From assembly GCF_932526225.1 (NCBI RefSeq), contig NC_064048.1, forward strand, positions 11,601,665 to 11,665,664: a DNA stretch of 64,000 nucleotides, read 5' to 3'. This stretch comes from Nematostella vectensis (Eukaryota; Cnidaria; Anthozoa; Actiniaria; Edwardsiidae). Position numbers and translations under genes: made by a program. The notes beneath the pieces were generated by a model that had not been told where the DNA came from, searched no databases, and saw only the letters and a list, made by a program, of their open reading frames with translations. Below are positions 35,946 through 49,600 of the stretch, in pieces; positions within the stretch are counted from its first letter, which is position 1; every line of letters begins with the position of its first letter.

Positions 35946-37649
35946 ATCTTGTGGTCACTGTGCCATCTACAGGGCCATACCCAAAGCACCTGTGCACCCC
36001 ATCCAACTAAGGGCATCGGCTGCACAGATGTTCCTGATAAATGGGGCAGGAAAATTTTCCGCGACACCGTGCTTTCATGGTCCCCCATGATTCCTTGTTG
36101 GGTGAAGCCCCTCTAGATGTTGACATGTCAACTTCGCAGTCACATGAAAGAAATGTCTAATAGTGTTTTGCAGTCAAGTTGGTTTACGATAATTGGTTAC
36201 AATAGTTGGTTACAATAATTTTGAAAAATTGTTATCATAGCTATGGTCAAATACTGTACATAGAACTGCAAATAAAAAGACTAAAAAAAATAATAATAAA
36301 AATAAAGCAAAACTAAAAGTAAAGCAAAAAACGACAGAGACATTCTGTACACAATAAAAGACAATGCGCCCGCGTGCGTTACGATGCCACGCCGACATAG
36401 CGAGCCCCCAAGGGACCCAAAACGCCCACATAGACCTGTATTTTTTTTCATCCTATATCTCAGCGAGCTGTGCGTGGCGTAACCGTATTACAGGCCTGGG
36501 ATCCTGGTTATTGTCCTCCCCATTAATGCGCGGGTTGGAATACCTTGCAAGAGTGTTGTACAGCATATTCGCCGGAAATATCGGTGCTTGGGGCCTTCGG
36601 GTTCTTTACAGCCTTCCGTAAAAGCCTTGTGCTGCCATACCGATTGGGTAATCCGTATGTATGGTTTCCGTTTTGTTCTTTAGGCCGGGTTCGATCCCAG
36701 GCCAATGGCCTTTTTTTTTCTCTATGGTTTTTTTTTTTTTTTTTTTTTTTTTACACAGTTCAAGATAACGTTTTTTAGTATTTTTTTATAATACTCATCA
36801 AAAAAGTGGTGTGACATAGGTTCGTCTACCTGATCCAGGATACTAAAGATACAGGCTTGATATGCATTATATACAGCTAGCAAAATGAGCTTGCTAGCTT
36901 TACTGATTATTTGTATTCGATATTTTCCTAGTAAGAGAACAAAAATAAAAAGCAAAGAGTCGAGGAAGTAAACAAGTTATGTGATCTTTAATGTTTTATT
37001 AGGAGGGGTACATTTTGTACAAAGAAGCATACATAGAATATGCTTAAAAGTGCAGTGTGATGAAGAGCTTTGCAATAGCTCTCCGGCCAGGACACAATGA
37101 ATTTCAGTCAAATTCTAATGTTGACCTAAGAGCCTTTGGTCCATGTGGAAGACTTAAATTCAAAGGAAATGCCCACAAACTGTCAATAAACATTCAGTAA
37201 AATATCGAATATTATTTTAACAAAGCATTGACAACTATTAAAGTTCAACTGTGTGTAGACAATTGAAAGCCTACAAGAAACACTGACTCCAGACATGCGC
37301 AGTGCCATGACGCTGCCCCTTTAATGAGTGGAGAGGGGAGGGATACAAGTTTATTAAAAGTCTATTTGTGAGACCAACAAACTGGTTGAAAGAACAAGCG
37401 TGTTAATAGTAAAACAATTATTTGATTACAAAACTACTGTAGATTCCTTTGCACCAAGATAATAACACACATTATTTTGTTTGTTATTTAGGAGGAACGA
37501 TACGAGCTCTACGAGACAAATGAGAAGTATTTATTACTCATCTAAATTATACACGTAAATAATAATATTCAAAAGAACTACTGTAACTAAGTAAGTAACA
37601 CTCACATGTTTTTAAAATTTTAAATAAGTATACAGTTTCATTCAGATAC
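35946..37649 (+). repeat. Repeat unit 22 (1704 bases)
   Basis: It is subtype G2 with poly-T 25. The candidate RNA is at 36493-36719. Confidence 0.97.
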
Positions 37650-39353
37650 ATCTTGTGGTCACTGTGCCATCTACAGGGCCATACCCAAAGCACCTGTGCA
37701 CCCCATCCAACTAAGGGCATCGGCTGCACAGATGTTCCTGATAAATGGGGCAGGAAAATTTTCCGCGACACCGTGCTTTCATGGTCCCCCATGATTCCTT
37801 GTTGGGTGAAGCCCCTCTAGATGTTGACATGTCAACTTCGCAGTCACATGAAAGAAATGTCTAATAGTGTTTTGCAGTCAAGTTGGTTTACGATAATTGG
37901 TTACAATAGTTGGTTACAATAATTTTGAAAAATTGTTATCATAGCTATGGTCAAATACTGTACATAGAACTGCAAATAAAAAGACTAAAAAAAATAATAA
38001 TAAAAATAAAGCAAAACTAAAAGTAAAGCAAAAAACGACAGAGACATTCTGTACACAATAAAAGACAATGCGCCCGCGTGCGTTACGATGCCACGCCGAC
38101 ATAGCGAGCCCCCAAGGGACCCAAAACGCCCACATAGACCTGTATTTTTTTTCATCCTATATCTCAGCGAGCTGTGCGTGGCGTAACCGTATTACAGGCC
38201 TGGGATCCTGGTTATTGTCCTCCCCATTAATGCGCGGGTTGGAATACCTTGCAAGAGTGTTGTACAGCATATTCGCCGGAAATATCGGTGCTTGGGGCCT
38301 TCGGGTTCTTTACAGCCTTCCGTAAAAGCCTTGTGCTGCCATACCGATTGGGTAATCCGTATGTATGGTTTCCGTTTTGTTCTTTAGGCCGGGTTCGATC
38401 CCAGGCCAATGGCCTTTTTTTTTCTCTATGGTTTTTTTTTTTTTTTTTTTTTTTTTACACAGTTCAAGATAACGTTTTTTAGTATTTTTTTATAATACTC
38501 ATCAAAAAAGTGGTGTGACATAGGTTCGTCTACCTGATCCAGGATACTAAAGATACAGGCTTGATATGCATTATATACAGCTAGCAAAATGAGCTTGCTA
38601 GCTTTACTGATTATTTGTATTCGATATTTTCCTAGTAAGAGAACAAAAATAAAAAGCAAAGAGTCGAGGAAGTAAACAAGTTATGTGATCTTTAATGTTT
38701 TATTAGGAGGGGTACATTTTGTACAAAGAAGCATACATAGAATATGCTTAAAAGTGCAGTGTGATGAAGAGCTTTGCAATAGCTCTCCGGCCAGGACACA
38801 ATGAATTTCAGTCAAATTCTAATGTTGACCTAAGAGCCTTTGGTCCATGTGGAAGACTTAAATTCAAAGGAAATGCCCACAAACTGTCAATAAACATTCA
38901 GTAAAATATCGAATATTATTTTAACAAAGCATTGACAACTATTAAAGTTCAACTGTGTGTAGACAATTGAAAGCCTACAAGAAACACTGACTCCAGACAT
39001 GCGCAGTGCCATGACGCTGCCCCTTTAATGAGTGGAGAGGGGAGGGATACAAGTTTATTAAAAGTATATTTGTGAGACCAACAAACTGGTTGAAAGAACA
39101 AGCGTGTTAATAGTAAAACAATTATTTGATTACAAAACTACTGTAGATTCCTTTGCACCAAGATAATAACACACATTATTTTGTTTGTTATTTAGGAGGA
39201 ACGATACGAGCTCTACGAGACAAATGAGAAGTATTTATTACTCATCTAAATTATACACGTAAATAATAATATTCAAAAGAACTACTGTAACTAAGTAAGT
39301 AACACTCACATGTTTTTAAAATTTTAAATAAGTATACAGTTTCATTCAGATAC
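37650..39353 (+). repeat. Repeat unit 23 (1704 bases)
   Basis: It is subtype G2 with poly-T 25. It has C to A at 39066, shared with unit 25 but not with unit 24 between them. The candidate RNA is at 38197-38423. Confidence 0.97.
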
Positions 39354-40135
39354 ATCTTGTGGTCACTGTGCCATCTACAGGGCCATACCCAAAGCACCTG
39401 TGCACCCCATCCAACTAAGGGCATCGGCTGCACAGATGTTCCTGATAAATGGGGCAGGAAAATTTTCCGCGACACCGTGCTTTCATGGTCCCCCATGATT
39501 CCTTGTTGGGTGAAGCCCCTCTAGATGTTGACATGTCAACTTCGCAGTCACATGAAAGAAATGTCTAATAGTGTTTTGCAGTCAAGTTGGTTTACGATAA
39601 TTGGTTACAATAGTTGGTTACAATAATTTTGAAAAATTGTTATCATAGCTATGGTCAAATACTGTACATAGAACTGCAAATAAAAAGACTAAAAAAAATA
39701 ATAATAAAAATAAAGCAAAACTAAAAGTAAAGCAAAAAACGACAGAGACATTCTGTACACAATAAAAGACAATGCGCCCGCGTGCGTTACGATGCCACGC
39801 CGACATAGCGAGCCCCCAAGGGACCCAAAACGCCCACATAGACCTGTATTTTTTTTCATCCTATATCTCAGCGAGCTGTGCGTGGCGTAACCGTATTACA
39901 GGCCTGGGATCCTGGTTATTGTCCTCCCCATTAATGCGCGGGTTGGAATACCTTGCAAGAGTGTTGTACAGCATATTCGCCGGAAATATCGGTGCTTGGG
40001 GCCTTCGGGTTCTTTACAGCCTTCCGTAAAAGCCTTGTGCTGCCATACCGATTGGGTAATCCGTATGTATGGTTTCCGTTTTGTTCTTTAGGCCGGGTTC
40101 GATCCCAGGCCAATGGCCTTTTTTTTTCTCTATGG

Positions 40136-40166
<31 letters not shown>

Positions 40167-41058
40167 GTTCAAGATAACGTTTTTTAGTATTTTTTTATAA
40201 TACTCATCAAAAAAGTGGTGTGACATAGGTTCGTCTACCTGATCCAGGATACTAAAGATACAGGCTTGATATGCATTATATACAGCTAGCAAAATGAGCT
40301 TGCTAGCTTTACTGATTATTTGTATTCGATATTTTCCTAGTAAGAGAACAAAAATAAAAAGCAAAGAGTCGAGGAAGTAAACAAGTTATGTGATCTTTAA
40401 TGTTTTATTAGGAGGGGTACATTTTGTACAAAGAAGCATACATAGAATATGCTTAAAAGTGCAGTGTGATGAAGAGCTTTGCAATAGCTCTCCGGCCAGG
40501 ACACAATGAATTTCAGTCAAATTCTAATGTTGACCTAAGAGCCTTTGGTCCATGTGGAAGACTTAAATTCAAAGGAAATGCCCACAAACTGTCAATAAAC
40601 ATTCAGTAAAATATCGAATATTATTTTAACAAAGCATTGACAACTATTAAAGTTCAACTGTGTGTAGACAATTGAAAGCCTACAAGAAACACTGACTCCA
40701 GACATGCGCAGTGCCATGACGCTGCCCCTTTAATGAGTGGAGAGGGGAGGGATACAAGTTTATTAAAAGTCTATTTGTGAGACCAACAAACTGGTTGAAA
40801 GAACAAGCGTGTTAATAGTAAAACAATTATTTGATTACAAAACTACTGTAGATTCCTTTGCACCAAGATAATAACACACATTATTTTGTTTGTTATTTAG
40901 GAGGAACGATACGAGCTCTACGAGACAAATGAGAAGTATTTATTACTCATCTAAATTATACACGTAAATAATAATATTCAAAAGAACTACTGTAACTAAG
41001 TAAGTAACACTCACATGTTTTTAAAATTTTAAATAAGTATACAGTTTCATTCAGATAC
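39354..41058 (+). repeat. Repeat unit 24 (1705 bases)
   Basis: It is subtype G2 with poly-T 26. The candidate RNA is at 39901-40127. Confidence 0.97.
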
Positions 41059-42762
41059 ATCTTGTGGTCACTGTGCCATCTACAGGGCCATACCCAAAGC
41101 ACCTGTGCACCCCATCCAACTAAGGGCATCGGCTGCACAGATGTTCCTGATAAATGGGGCAGGAAAATTTTCCGCGACACCGTGCTTTCATGGTCCCCCA
41201 TGATTCCTTGTTGGGTGAAGCCCCTCTAGATGTTGACATGTCAACTTCGCAGTCACATGAAAGAAATGTCTAATAGTGTTTTGCAGTCAAGTTGGTTTAC
41301 GATAATTGGTTACAATAGTTGGTTACAATAATTTTGAAAAATTGTTATCATAGCTATGGTCAAATACTGTACATAGAACTGCAAATAAAAAGACTAAAAA
41401 AAATAATAATAAAAATAAAGCAAAACTAAAAGTAAAGCAAAAAACGACAGAGACATTCTGTACACAATAAAAGACAATGCGCCCGCGTGCGTTACGATGC
41501 CACGCCGACATAGCGAGCCCCCAAGGGACCCAAAACGCCCACATAGACCTGTATTTTTTTTCATCCTATATCTCAGCGAGCTGTGCGTGGCGTAACCGTA
41601 TTACAGGCCTGGGATCCTGGTTATTGTCCTCCCCATTAATGCGCGGGTTGGAATACCTTGCAAGAGTGTTGTACAGCATATTCGCCGGAAATATCGGTGC
41701 TTGGGGCCTTCGGGTTCTTTACAGCCTTCCGTAAAAGCCTTGTGCTGCCATACCGATTGGGTAATCCGTATGTATGGTTTCCGTTTTGTTCTTTAGGCCG
41801 GGTTCGATCCCAGGCCAATGGCCTTTTTTTTTCTCTATGGTTTTTTTTTTTTTTTTTTTTTTTTTACACAGTTCAAGATAACGTTTTTTAGTATTTTTTT
41901 ATAATACTCATCAAAAAAGTGGTGTGACATAGGTTCGTCTACCTGATCCAGGATACTAAAGATACAGGCTTGATATGCATTATATACAGCTAGCAAAATG
42001 AGCTTGCTAGCTTTACTGATTATTTGTATTCGATATTTTCCTAGTAAGAGAACAAAAATAAAAAGCAAAGAGTCGAGGAAGTAAACAAGTTATGTGATCT
42101 TTAATGTTTTATTAGGAGGGGTACATTTTGTACAAAGAAGCATACATAGAATATGCTTAAAAGTGCAGTGTGATGAAGAGCTTTGCAATAGCTCTCCGGC
42201 CAGGACACAATGAATTTCAGTCAAATTCTAATGTTGACCTAAGAGCCTTTGGTCCATGTGGAAGACTTAAATTCAAAGGAAATGCCCACAAACTGTCAAT
42301 AAACATTCAGTAAAATATCGAATATTATTTTAACAAAGCATTGACAACTATTAAAGTTCAACTGTGTGTAGACAATTGAAAGCCTACAAGAAACACTGAC
42401 TCCAGACATGCGCAGTGCCATGACGCTGCCCCTTTAATGAGTGGAGAGGGGAGGGATACAAGTTTATTAAAAGTATATTTGTGAGACCAACAAACTGGTT
42501 GAAAGAACAAGCGTGTTAATAGTAAAACAATTATTTGATTACAAAACTACTGTAGATTCCTTTGCACCAAGATAATAACACACATTATTTTGTTTGTTAT
42601 TTAGGAGGAACGATACGAGCTCTACGAGACAAATGAGAAGTATTTATTACTCATCTAAATTATACACGTAAATAATAATATTCAAAAGAACTACTGTAAC
42701 TAAGTAAGTAACACTCACATGTTTTTAAAATTTTAAATAAGTATACAGTTTCATTCAGATAC
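41059..42762 (+). repeat. Repeat unit 25 (1704 bases)
   Basis: It is subtype G2 with poly-T 25. It has C to A at 42475, as in unit 23. The candidate RNA is at 41606-41832. Confidence 0.97.
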
Positions 42763-43544
42763 ATCTTGTGGTCACTGTGCCATCTACAGGGCCATACCCA
42801 AAGCACCTGTGCACCCCATCCAACTAAGGGCATCGGCTGCACAGATGTTCCTGATAAATGGGGCAGGAAAATTTTCCGCGACACCGTGCTTTCATGGTCC
42901 CCCATGATTCCTTGTTGGGTGAAGCCCCTCTAGATGTTGACATGTCAACTTCGCAGTCACATGAAAGAAATGTCTAATAGTGTTTTGCAGTCAAGTTGGT
43001 TTACGATAATTGGTTACAATAGTTGGTTACAATAATTTTGAAAAATTGTTATCATAGCTATGGTCAAATACTGTACATAGAACTGCAAATAAAAAGACTA
43101 AAAAAAAATAATAATAAAAATAAAGCAAAACTAAAAGTAAAGCAAAAAACGACAGAGACATTCTGTACACAATAAAAGACAATGCGCCCGCGTGCGTTAC
43201 GATGCCACGCCGACATAGCGAGCCCCCAAGGGACCCAAAACGCCCACATAGACCTGTATTTTTTTTCATCCTATATCTCAGCGAGCTGTGCGTGGCGTAA
43301 CCGTATTACAGGCCTGGGATCCTGGTTATTGTCCTCCCCATTAATGCGCGGGTTGGAATACCTTGCAAGAGTGTTGTACAGCATATTCGCCGGAAATATC
43401 GGTGCTTGGGGCCTTCGGGTTCTTTACAGCCTTCCGTAAAAGCCTTGTGCTGCCATACCGATTGGGTAATCCGTATGTATGGTTTCCGTTTTGTTCTTTA
43501 GGCCGGGTTCGATCCCAGGCCAATGGCCTTTTTTTTTCTCTATG

Positions 43545-43578
<34 letters not shown>

Positions 43579-44470
43579 GTTCAAGATAACGTTTTTTAGT
43601 ATTTTTTTATAATACTCATCAAAAAAGTGGTGTGACATAGGTTCGTCTACCTGATCCAGGATACTAAAGATACAGGCTTGATATGCATTATATACAGCTA
43701 GCAAAATGAGCTTGCTAGCTTTACTGATTATTTGTATTCGATATTTTCCTAGTAAGAGAACAAAAATAAAAAGCAAAGAGTCGAGGAAGTAAACAAGTTA
43801 TGTGATCTTTAATGTTTTATTAGGAGGGGTACATTTTGTACAAAGAAGCATACATAGAATATGCTTAAAAGTGCAGTGTGATGAAGAGCTTTGCAATAGC
43901 TCTCCGGCCAGGACACAATGAATTTCAGTCAAATTCTAATGTTGACCTAAGAGCCTTTGGTCCATGTGGAAGACTTAAATTCAAAGGAAATGCCCACAAA
44001 CTGTCAATAAACATTCAGTAAAATATCGAATATTATTTTAACAAAGCATTGACAACTATTAAAGTTCAACTGTGTGTAGACAATTGAAAGCCTACAAGAA
44101 ACACTGACTCCAGACATGCGCAGTGCCATGACGCTGCCCCTTTAATGAGTGGAGAGGGGAGGGATACAAGTTTATTAAAAGTCTATTTGTGAGACCAACA
44201 AACTGGTTGAAAGAACAAGCGTGTTAATAGTAAAACAATTATTTGATTACAAAACTACTGTAGATTCCTTTGCACCAAGATAATAACACACATTATTTTG
44301 TTTGTTATTTAGGAGGAACGATACGAGCTCTACGAGACAAATGAGAAGTATTTATTACTCATCTAAATTATACACGTAAATAATAATATTCAAAAGAACT
44401 ACTGTAACTAAGTAAGTAACACTCACATGTTTTTAAAATTTTAAATAAGTATACAGTTTCATTCAGATAC
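42763..44470 (+). repeat. Repeat unit 26 (1708 bases)
   Basis: It is subtype G1 with poly-T 29 and an A9 run, as in unit 3. It opens the region with a three-unit pattern (G1, G2, G2). The candidate RNA is at 43311-43537. Confidence 0.97.
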
Positions 44471-46174
44471 ATCTTGTGGTCACTGTGCCATCTACAGGGC
44501 CATACCCAAAGCACCTGTGCACCCCATCCAACTAAGGGCATCGGCTGCACAGATGTTCCTGATAAATGGGGCAGGAAAATTTTCCGCGACACCGTGCTTT
44601 CATGGTCCCCCATGATTCCTTGTTGGGTGAAGCCCCTCTAGATGTTGACATGTCAACTTCGCAGTCACATGAAAGAAATGTCTAATAGTGTTTTGCAGTC
44701 AAGTTGGTTTACGATAATTGGTTACAATAGTTGGTTACAATAATTTTGAAAAATTGTTATCATAGCTATGGTCAAATACTGTACATAGAACTGCAAATAA
44801 AAAGACTAAAAAAAATAATAATAAAAATAAAGCAAAACTAAAAGTAAAGCAAAAAACGACAGAGACATTCTGTACACAATAAAAGACAATGCGCCCGCGT
44901 GCGTTACGATGCCACGCCGACATAGCGAGCCCCCAAGGGACCCAAAACGCCCACATAGACCTGTATTTTTTTTCATCCTATATCTCAGCGAGCTGTGCGT
45001 GGCGTAACCGTATTACAGGCCTGGGATCCTGGTTATTGTCCTCCCCATTAATGCGCGGGTTGGAATACCTTGCAAGAGTGTTGTACAGCATATTCGCCGG
45101 AAATATCGGTGCTTGGGGCCTTCGGGTTCTTTACAGCCTTCCGTAAAAGCCTTGTGCTGCCATACCGATTGGGTAATCCGTATGTATGGTTTCCGTTTTG
45201 TTCTTTAGGCCGGGTTCGATCCCAGGCCAATGGCCTTTTTTTTTCTCTATGGTTTTTTTTTTTTTTTTTTTTTTTTTACACAGTTCAAGATAACGTTTTT
45301 TAGTATTTTTTTATAATACTCATCAAAAAAGTGGTGTGACATAGGTTCGTCTACCTGATCCAGGATACTAAAGATACAGGCTTGATATGCATTATATACA
45401 GCTAGCAAAATGAGCTTGCTAGCTTTACTGATTATTTGTATTCGATATTTTCCTAGTAAGAGAACAAAAATAAAAAGCAAAGAGTCGAGGAAGTAAACAA
45501 GTTATGTGATCTTTAATGTTTTATTAGGAGGGGTACATTTTGTACAAAGAAGCATACATAGAATATGCTTAAAAGTGCAGTGTGATGAAGAGCTTTGCAA
45601 TAGCTCTCCGGCCAGGATACAATGAATTTCAGTCAAATTCTAATGTTGGCCTAAGAGCCTTTGGTCCATGTGGAAGACTTAAATTCAAAGGAAATGCCCA
45701 CAAACTGTCAATAAACATTCAGTAAAATATCGAATATTATTTTAACAAAGCATTGACAACTATTAAAGTTCAACTGTGTGTAGACAATTGAAAGCCTACA
45801 AGAAACACTGACTCCAGACATGCGCAGTGCCATGACGCTGCCCCTTTAATGAGTGGAGAGGGGAGGGATACAAGTTTATTAAAAGTCTATTTGTGAGACC
45901 AACAAACTGGTTGAAAGAACAAGCGTGTTAATAGTAAAACAATTATTTGATTACAAAACTACTGTAGATTCCTTTGCACCAAGATAATAACACACATTAT
46001 TTTGTTTGTTATTTAGGAGGAACGATACGAGCTCTACGAGACAAATGAGAAGTATTTATTACTCATCTAAATTATACACGTAAATAATAATATTCAAAAG
46101 AACTACTGTAACTAAGTAAGTAACACTCACATGTTTTTAAAATTTTAAATAAGTATACAGTTTCATTCAGATAC
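44471..46174 (+). repeat. Repeat unit 27 (1704 bases)
   Basis: It is subtype G2 with poly-T 25. It has the GGATAC variant at 45618 and a private A to G at 45649. The candidate RNA is at 45018-45244. Confidence 0.97.
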
Positions 46175-46954
46175 ATCTTGTGGTCACTGTGCCATCTACA
46201 GGGCCATACCCAAAGCACCTGTGCACCCCATCCAACTAAGGGCATCGGCTGCACAGATGTTCCTGATAAATGGGGCAGGAAAATTTTCCGCGACACCGTG
46301 CTTTCATGGTCCCCCATGATTCCTTGTTGGGTGAAGCCCCTCTAGATGTTGACATGTCAACTTCGCAGTCACATGAAAGAAATGTCTAATAGTGTTTTGC
46401 AGTCAAGTTGGTTTACGATAATTGGTTACAATAGTTGGTTACAATAATTTTGAAAAATTGTTATCATAGCTATGGTCAAATACTGTACATAGAACTGCAA
46501 ATAAAAAGACTAAAAAAAATAATAATAAAAATAAAGCAAAACTAAAAGTAAAGCAAAAAACGACAGAGACATTCTGTACACAATAAAAGACAATGCGCCC
46601 GCGTGCGTTACGATGCCACGCCGACATAGCGAGCCCCCAAGGGACCCAAAACGCCCACATAGACCTGTATTTTTTTTCATCCTATATCTCAGCGAGCTGT
46701 GCGTGGCGTAACCGTATTACAGGCCTGGGATCCTGGTTATTGTCCTCCCCATTAATGCGCGGGTTGGAATACCTTGCAAGAGTGTTGTACAGCATATTCG
46801 CCGGAAATATCGGTGCTTGGGGCCTTCGGGTTCTTTACAGCCTTCCGTAAAAGCCTTGTGCTGCCATACCGATTGGGTAATCCGTATGTATGGTTTCCGT
46901 TTTGTTCTTTAGGCCGGGTTCGATCCCAGGCCAATGGCCTTTTTTTTTCTCTAT

Positions 46955-47001
<47 letters not shown>

Positions 47002-47893
47002 GTTCAAGATAACGTTTTTTAGTATTTTTTTATAATACTCATCAAAAAAGTGGTGTGACATAGGTTCGTCTACCTGATCCAGGATACTAAAGATACAGGC
47101 TTGATATGCATTATATACAGCTAGCAAAATGAGCTTGCTAGCTTTACTGATTATTTGTATTCGATATTTTCCTAGTAAGAGAACAAAAATAAAAAGCAAA
47201 GAGTCGAGGAAGTAAACAAGTTATGTGATCTTTAATGTTTTATTAGGAGGGGTACATTTTGTACAAAGAAGCATACATAGAATATGCTTAAAAGTGCAGT
47301 GTGATGAAGAGCTTTGCAATAGCTCTCCGGCCAGGACACAATGAATTTCAGTCAAATTCTAATGTTGACCTAAGAGCCTTTGGTCCATGTGGAAGACTTA
47401 AATTCAAAGGAAATGCCCACAAACTGTCAATAAACATTCAGTAAAATATCGAATATTATTTTAACAAAGCATTGACAACTATTAAAGTTCAACTGTGTGT
47501 AGACAATTGAAAGCCTACAAGAAACACTGACTCCAGACATGCGCAGTGCCATGACGCTGCCCCTTTAATGAGTGGAGAGGGGAGGGATACAAGTTTATTA
47601 AAAGTCTATTTGTGAGACCAACAAACTGGTTGAAAGAACAAGCGTGTTAATAGTAAAACAATTATTTGATTACAAAACTACTGTAGATTCCTTTGCACCA
47701 AGATAATAACACACATTATTTTGTTTGTTATTTAGGAGGAACGATACGAGCTCTACGAGACAAATGAGAAGTATTTATTACTCATCTAAATTATACACGT
47801 AAATAATAATATTCAAAAGAACTACTGTAACTAAGTAAGTAACACTCACATGTTTTTAAAATTTTAAATAAGTATACAGTTTCATTCAGATAC
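46175..47893 (+). repeat. Repeat unit 28 (1719 bases)
   Basis: It is subtype G2 with poly-T 40. It lacks the 17-base duplication found in units 31 and 34. The candidate RNA is at 46722-46948. Confidence 0.97.
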
Positions 47894-48675
47894 ATCTTGT
47901 GGTCACTGTGCCATCTACAGGGCCATACCCAAAGCACCTGTGCACCCCATCCAACTAAGGGCATCGGCTGCACAGATGTTCCTGATAAATGGGGCAGGAA
48001 AATTTTCCGCGACACCGTGCTTTCATGGTCCCCCATGATTCCTTGTTGGGTGAAGCCCCTCTAGATGTTGACATGTCAACTTCGCAGTCACATGAAAGAA
48101 ATGTCTAATAGTGTTTTGCAGTCAAGTTGGTTTACGATAATTGGTTACAATAGTTGGTTACAATAATTTTGAAAAATTGTTATCATAGCTATGGTCAAAT
48201 ACTGTACATAGAACTGCAAATAAAAAGACTAAAAAAAATAATAATAAAAATAAAGCAAAACTAAAAGTAAAGCAAAAAACGACAGAGACATTCTGTACAC
48301 AATAAAAGACAATGCGCCCGCGTGCGTTACGATGCCACGCCGACATAGCGAGCCCCCAAGGGACCCAAAACGCCCACATAGACCTGTATTTTTTTTCATC
48401 CTATATCTCAGCGAGCTGTGCGTGGCGTAACCGTATTACAGGCCTGGGATCCTGGTTATTGTCCTCCCCATTAATGCGCGGGTTGGAATACCTTGCAAGA
48501 GTGTTGTACAGCATATTCGCCGGAAATATCGGTGCTTGGGGCCTTCGGGTTCTTTACAGCCTTCCGTAAAAGCCTTGTGCTGCCATACCGATTGGGTAAT
48601 CCGTATGTATGGTTTCCGTTTTGTTCTTTAGGCCGGGTTCGATCCCAGGCCAATGGCCTTTTTTTTTTCTCTATG

Positions 48676-48708
<33 letters not shown>

Positions 48709-49600
48709 GTTCAAGATAACGTTTTTTAGTATTTTTTTATAATACTCATCAAAAAAGTGGTGTGACATAGGTTCGTCTACCTGATCCAGGATACTAAAGA
48801 TACAGGCTTGATATGCATTATATACAGCTAGCAAAATGAGCTTGCTAGCTTTACTGATTATTTGTATTCGATATTTTCCTAGTAAGAGAACAAAAATAAA
48901 AAGCAAAGAGTCGAGGAAGTAAACAAGTTATGTGATCTTTAATGTTTTATTAGGAGGGGTACATTTTGTACAAAGAAGCATACATAGAATATGCTTAAAA
49001 GTGCAGTGTGATGAAGAGCTTTGCAATAGCTCTCCGGCCAGGACACAATGAATTTCAGTCAAATTCTAATGTTGACCTAAGAGCCTTTGGTCCATGTGGA
49101 AGACTTAAATTCAAAGGAAATGCCCACAAACTGTCAATAAACATTCAGTAAAATATCGAATATTATTTTAACAAAGCATTGACAACTATTAAAGTTCAAC
49201 TGTGTGTAGACAATTGAAAGCCTACAAGAAACACTGACTCCAGACATGCGCAGTGCCATGACGCTGCCCCTTTAATGAGTGGAGAGGGGAGGGATACAAG
49301 TTTATTAAAAGTCTATTTGTGAGACCAACAAACTGGTTGAAAGAACAAGCGTGTTAATAGTAAAACAATTATTTGATTACAAAACTACTGTAGATTCCTT
49401 TGCACCAAGATAATAACACACATTATTTTGTTTGTTATTTAGGAGGAACGATACGAGCTCTACGAGACAAATGAGAAGTATTTATTACTCATCTAAATTA
49501 TACACGTAAATAATAATATTCAAAAGAACTACTGTAACTAAGTAAGTAACACTCACATGTTTTTAAAATTTTAAATAAGTATACAGTTTCATTCAGATAC
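47894..49600 (+). repeat. Repeat unit 29 (1707 bases)
   Basis: It is subtype G1 with poly-T 28. The terminator T-run is T10 instead of T9, shared only with unit 32. The candidate RNA is at 48441-48668. Confidence 0.97.
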
